A DNA stretch of 64,000 bases from MnTg04 sp964568075 (GTDB taxonomy: Bacteria; Pseudomonadota; Gammaproteobacteria; Steroidobacterales; MnTg04): positions 10,223-74,222 of the forward strand of contig CAZMOM010000016.1 of assembly GCA_964568075.1 (NCBI GenBank). The letters run 5' to 3'. The position numbers and the translations under genes were made by a program. The notes beneath the pieces were generated by a model that was given only the letters and a program-made list of their open reading frames with translations, was not told the origin of the DNA and ran no database searches. Shown one piece after another: positions 60,865 through 64,000 of the stretch (position 1 is the first letter of the stretch; each line of letters begins with the position of its first letter).

Positions 60865-62379
60865 ATGAGCTTTACCAATAACCTGCTGAGCCTGCTGATC
60901 TGGCTACCTATCGCCGGGGGAGTAGTGGTGCTTGCGGCGGGAGAAAAAAGGCTGGCCGCAGGCCGCTGGATAGCGCTGGCGTCCGCGGTAGCGACGTTCG
61001 CGCTGAGTATTTCCTTGTACAGTCATTTTGACGGCGCGACTGCGGTCATGCAATTCACCGAGTCGTATTCCTGGATATCCAGTATTAATGCGAATTATCA
61101 CCTGGGCGTCGACGGAATATCGATGCCGCTGATACTGCTGACAACCTTCATGACCGTGCTTGTGCTGATTGCGAGCTGGGACGGGATAACAGCGAATGTC
61201 AGCCAGTACTTCGCTGCGTTTCTGATCATGGAGGGTCTGATGAACGGCGTTTTCGCTGCGCTGGACGCCATGCTCTTTTACGTCTTCTGGGAAGCCATGC
61301 TGGTGCCGATGTTCCTGATTATCGGTATTTGGGGCGGTCCACGCCGGGTCTACGCGACGATCAAGTTTTTTCTGTATACGTTTCTCGGCTCGGTTTTTAT
61401 GCTGGTTTCGCTGATCTATATGTATCTTCTGTCGGGCAGCTACGAGATCGCCGATTTTCACAATCTCCCCCTGGGAATGAACGCCCAGCTGCTGATTTTC
61501 TTTGCTTTTTTACTGGCCTTCGCGGTCAAAGTGCCTATGTGGCCGGTACACACGTGGTTACCCGATGCCCATGTCGAGGCACCCACAGGCGGTTCCGTCA
61601 TACTGGCCGCGATCATGTTGAAGATGGGTGGTTACGGATTTCTCCGTTTCAGTTTGCCGATAACGCCGGATGCCAGCCGCAGTCTGGATTGGCTGATCAT
61701 CGGCTTGTCGCTGATCGCCGTTGTCTATATCGGTTTCGTGGCGCTGGTGCAGCAGGACATGAAGAAGCTGATCGCCTACTCGTCTATTGCTCACATGGGA
61801 TTCGTCACGCTCGGTTTTTTCCTGCCATTTGCTATTTTTGCCAATACGGGTGATTTGACCGGTGCGGTGCTGGGCATGGAGGGCGGCATGGTGCAAATGA
61901 TATCGCATGGCCTGATTTCCGGGGCGCTTTTCCTGTCTGTCGGCGTGTTGTATGACCGTATGCACAGTCGCCAGATTGCGGACTATGGCGGGGTGGTCAA
62001 TTCCATGCCGCGTTTCGCCGCCCTGATGGTGTTTTTTGCGATGGCCAATGCAGGGCTGCCGGGAACCTCGGCATTCGTCGGCGAATTCTTTGTGATCCTG
62101 GCCAGTTTCAAGGCCAGCTTCTGGATAGCATTTGCGGCAGGAACCACGCTGGTTCTCGGTGCTGCGTATACCCTGTGGATGATCAAGCGGGTCGTGTTTG
62201 GTGATATAGCTAACGAGAAAGTCGCAGCTTTGGAAGATATTAATAATAGAGAAATCATAAGCTTATCATTACTAGCTATAGTAATACTTTTACTGGGTGT
62301 CTGGCCGGACCCGCTGACCGAAGTCAGTGAGGCCACGCTGACTAACCTGTTGCAGCACATGATGCAGTCGAAGCTTTAA
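60865..62379 (+). CDS. nuoM: NADH-quinone oxidoreductase subunit M
   Basis: 504 residues, about 14 helices. Antiporter-like family: LFYVFWEAMLVPMFLIIGIWGG (with the conserved Glu), AVKVPMWPVHTWLPDAHVEAPTGGSVILA and MKKLIAYSSIAHMGFVTLG. Proton-pumping subunit next to NuoL. Confidence 0.98.
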   Translation: MSFTNNLLSLLIWLPIAGGVVVLAAGEKRLAAGRWIALASAVATFALSISLYSHFDGATAVMQFTESYSWISSINANYHLGVDGISMPLILLTTFMTVLVLIASWDGITANVSQYFAAFLIMEGLMNGVFAALDAMLFYVFWEAMLVPMFLIIGIWGGPRRVYATIKFFLYTFLGSVFMLVSLIYMYLLSGSYEIADFHNLPLGMNAQLLIFFAFLLAFAVKVPMWPVHTWLPDAHVEAPTGGSVILAAIMLKMGGYGFLRFSLPITPDASRSLDWLIIGLSLIAVVYIGFVALVQQDMKKLIAYSSIAHMGFVTLGFFLPFAIFANTGDLTGAVLGMEGGMVQMISHGLISGALFLSVGVLYDRMHSRQIADYGGVVNSMPRFAALMVFFAMANAGLPGTSAFVGEFFVILASFKASFWIAFAAGTTLVLGAAYTLWMIKRVVFGDIANEKVAALEDINNREIISLSLLAIVILLLGVWPDPLTEVSEATLTNLLQHMMQSKL

Positions 62380-62390
62380 AGAGCGCCACC

Positions 62391-63827
62391 ATGACCCTGA
62401 GTACATTGGAACTAAGCCTCGCTTATCCGGAAATTTTTGTTATGACCATGGCCTGCGTGGTGTTGATGGTCGATAGTTTTGCAGGTGACCGGCACCGTAC
62501 GCTTGCCTATGCCCTCAGCGTGTTTACCTTGCTGGGCGCAGCCTGGCTCAGCTTCAGGTTTTTTCCGGTCGGACGGGAGGTTATTTTTTCCGGGATGGCT
62601 GTCGCCGACCCGCTGGGCAGCGTTTTGAAAATGTTCTGTTACGCGGTTTTAGCCGTTGTTTTTCTATATTCCCGCGATTACCTCCAACAGCGAAACTTAC
62701 TAAAGGGCGAATACTACGTGCTCGGGCTTTTTGGGCTACTGGGCATCATGGTCATCATCTCATCGCATAACCTGATTACGATGTACCTTGGGCTTGAACT
62801 GCTGTCGTTGTCGCTTTATTCACTGGTTGCGTTCAATCGCGATTCAGTGGCGTCCAGCGAAGCGGCGATGAAGTATGTCGTGCTTGGGGCGATTGCCTCA
62901 GGTTGCCTGTTGTATGGCATGTCATTGCTTTATGGATCGACCGGCACGCTGGACCTCGACGAGATTTCGCTGGCTCTGAATGGATCGAATCCGCCTAATC
63001 TGCAGTTCCTGCTGGCATTGACCTTCTTGTTGGTGGGGGTCGCATTCAAATTCGGCGCCGTCCCTTTCCATATGTGGGTCCCCGACGTGTACCAGGGCGC
63101 ATTAACCTCGGTGACCTTGTATGTCGGCACGATTCCCAAAATCGCTGCATTTGCCTTGTTTATGAGACTTCTCGCTGAGTCTCTGGGCGATATGTATACC
63201 AGCTGGCGGGATATGGTACTGGTGCTGGCAGTCCTCTCGGTCATGATCGGCAATTTGGTTGCGATCGTCCAGACCAACATCAAACGCATGCTCGCGTACT
63301 CGACGATATCGCACGTCGGCTTCATCCTGATGGGATTTTTGTCTGGCGGGTCGATCGGCTATCAGGCGGCTCTGTTTTATACGCTCGCTTACGTGATTAT
63401 GGCCGCAGGCGCATTTGGCATGATTATCCTGTTGAGCCGAAAGGGATTCGAGGCTGAGGAACTCAACGATTTCAAAGGTCTCAACGGGCGCAGCCCGTGG
63501 TTCGCTTTTGTCATGCTGGTCTTTATGTTCAACATGGCAGGTGTGCCGCCGATGCTGGGATTTTATGCCAAGGTGCAGGTCATTGTGGCTTTGCTCGGCG
63601 CAGGACTGGCCTGGCTTGCGGTTTTAGCTGTCCTTTTTACTGTCATAGGCGCTTTTTACTATTTGCGCGTGGTCAAGTTAATGTACTTCGACTCGTCCGA
63701 CGATCCAGAGCCCTTGCACGGTGATCTGGATCTGCGGCTGATGCTGACCGTCAATGGGTTGCTGGTCCTGTTTTTTGGCATCTTCCCAGGCGGCCTGCTC
63801 GAACTTTGCGCCGGCGTGCTCCCGTAG
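62391..63827 (+). CDS. nuoN: NADH-quinone oxidoreductase subunit N
   Basis: 478 residues, 14 predicted helices. Antiporter-like: NLITMYLGLELLSLSLYSLVAFNRDSVASSEAAMKYVVLGA, FKFGAVPFHMWVPDVYQGALTSVT and IKRMLAYSTISHVGFILMG. Third proton-pumping subunit and last gene of the operon. About 50 bases of AT-rich sequence follow; no strong terminator is visible before the tRNA promoter. Confidence 0.98.
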   Translation: MTLSTLELSLAYPEIFVMTMACVVLMVDSFAGDRHRTLAYALSVFTLLGAAWLSFRFFPVGREVIFSGMAVADPLGSVLKMFCYAVLAVVFLYSRDYLQQRNLLKGEYYVLGLFGLLGIMVIISSHNLITMYLGLELLSLSLYSLVAFNRDSVASSEAAMKYVVLGAIASGCLLYGMSLLYGSTGTLDLDEISLALNGSNPPNLQFLLALTFLLVGVAFKFGAVPFHMWVPDVYQGALTSVTLYVGTIPKIAAFALFMRLLAESLGDMYTSWRDMVLVLAVLSVMIGNLVAIVQTNIKRMLAYSTISHVGFILMGFLSGGSIGYQAALFYTLAYVIMAAGAFGMIILLSRKGFEAEELNDFKGLNGRSPWFAFVMLVFMFNMAGVPPMLGFYAKVQVIVALLGAGLAWLAVLAVLFTVIGAFYYLRVVKLMYFDSSDDPEPLHGDLDLRLMLTVNGLLVLFFGIFPGGLLELCAGVLP

Positions 63828-63879
63828 CAGCTCCAGACCTTTAAATGCCGGATTTTTTATCCATCCGGACGGCCACGTA

Positions 63880-63908
63880 TTGCAAATACCGGGGATGATT
63901 TGTAAAAT
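63880..63908 (+). promoter_or_regulatory. Sigma-70 promoter of the initiator tRNA
   Basis: TTGCAA at 63880-63885, a 17-base spacer and TAAAAT at 63903-63908, followed by a GC-rich discriminator (GCCCCGC). GC-rich discriminators are typical of stringently controlled stable-RNA promoters. Confidence 0.75.
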
Positions 63909-63922
63909 GCCCCGCTTGCGGA

Positions 63923-63999
63923 TGCGGGGTGGAGCAGTCTGGCAGCTCGTCGGGCTCATAACCCGAAGGTCGCAGGTTCAAATCCTGCCCCCGCTACCA
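63923..63999 (+). tRNA. tRNA-fMet (CAT), initiator
   Basis: 77 nt ending in encoded CCA. The anticodon loop is CTCATAA, and the anticodon stem carries three consecutive G:C pairs (CGGG/CCCG), the hallmark of initiator tRNA. The first base is U and its partner position 72 is also U, so the 1-72 pair is mismatched as needed for formylation, but as U-U rather than the usual C-A. It lies after nuoN, where an rimP-nusA-infB cluster often follows. Confidence 0.93.
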
Positions 64000-64000
64000 A

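Noticed and set aside
63835..63870. Hairpin CCGGAT...ATCCGG after nuoN as a terminator
   Set aside because: The T-run is in the loop, not after the stem, so it does not fit a rho-independent terminator.
1..64000. CRISPR array, prophage, integron or defence island
   Set aside because: No regularly spaced repeats, cas, phage structural, integrase or restriction-modification genes are visible; the window is mostly core chromosome.

Overview
The window reads as chromosomal DNA of a gammaproteobacterium. The right two thirds follow gammaproteobacterial housekeeping order: smpB/ssrA, ratA-rnfH-bamE-fur, nadK-recN, hrcA-grpE-dnaK-dnaJ-dapB, carAB-greA, yhbY/rlmE-ftsH-folP-glmM-tpiA-secG, tRNA-Leu, nuoA-N, tRNA-fMet. 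The tmRNA tag (ANDNNYALAA) is one residue from the E. coli form. Many exported hydrolases and lipoproteins and a Na+ symporter would fit a marine or sediment lineage, but genus and family cannot be fixed from the sequence alone.

Region 1 (1-24 kb) is accessory. It holds a cut-off DUF1232 gene, a tandem pair of MITE-like repeats, small orphan exported or membrane proteins, an M28 peptidase lipoprotein, a YtcJ-type amidohydrolase, an AI-2E-type permease, two paralogous 79-residue EF-hand proteins around an exported repeat protein, a DsbA-like oxidoreductase, a ZnT9-like CDF transporter, an M20 hydrolase and a secreted EEP-fold hydrolase. A tightly overlapped three-gene set follows (GpsA-like dehydrogenase, glycerophosphodiester phosphodiesterase, glycerol-kinase-like kinase). 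Then come a GAF-GGDEF-EAL protein, a TPR/TolB-like membrane protein and a CrtC/AttH-like gene broken by a homopolymer frameshift and bracketed by repeats.

Region 2 (24-49 kb) is core. The trans-translation pair smpB and ssrA is separated by a MITE whose target duplication contains the smpB stop codon. Envelope assembly (bamE), iron regulation (fur), DNA repair (recN), NAD kinase, the heat-shock operon, lysine and pyrimidine/arginine precursor synthesis (dapB, carAB), transcription and ribosome functions (greA, yhbY, rlmE), proteolysis (ftsH), folate and cell-wall precursors (folP, glmM), glycolysis (tpiA) and secretion (secG) follow.

Region 3 (49-64 kb) is a complete 14-gene NADH:quinone oxidoreductase operon with separate nuoC and nuoD, a recognisable promoter upstream of nuoA, and an initiator tRNA at the right edge.

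No CRISPR array, prophage, intact insertion sequence or recognisable defence system is visible. The most notable items are the MITE at the smpB stop codon, the tandem MITE pair, the repeat-bracketed frameshifted gene, the paired EF-hand proteins and the glycerophosphate gene set. None of these is a demonstrated new system.
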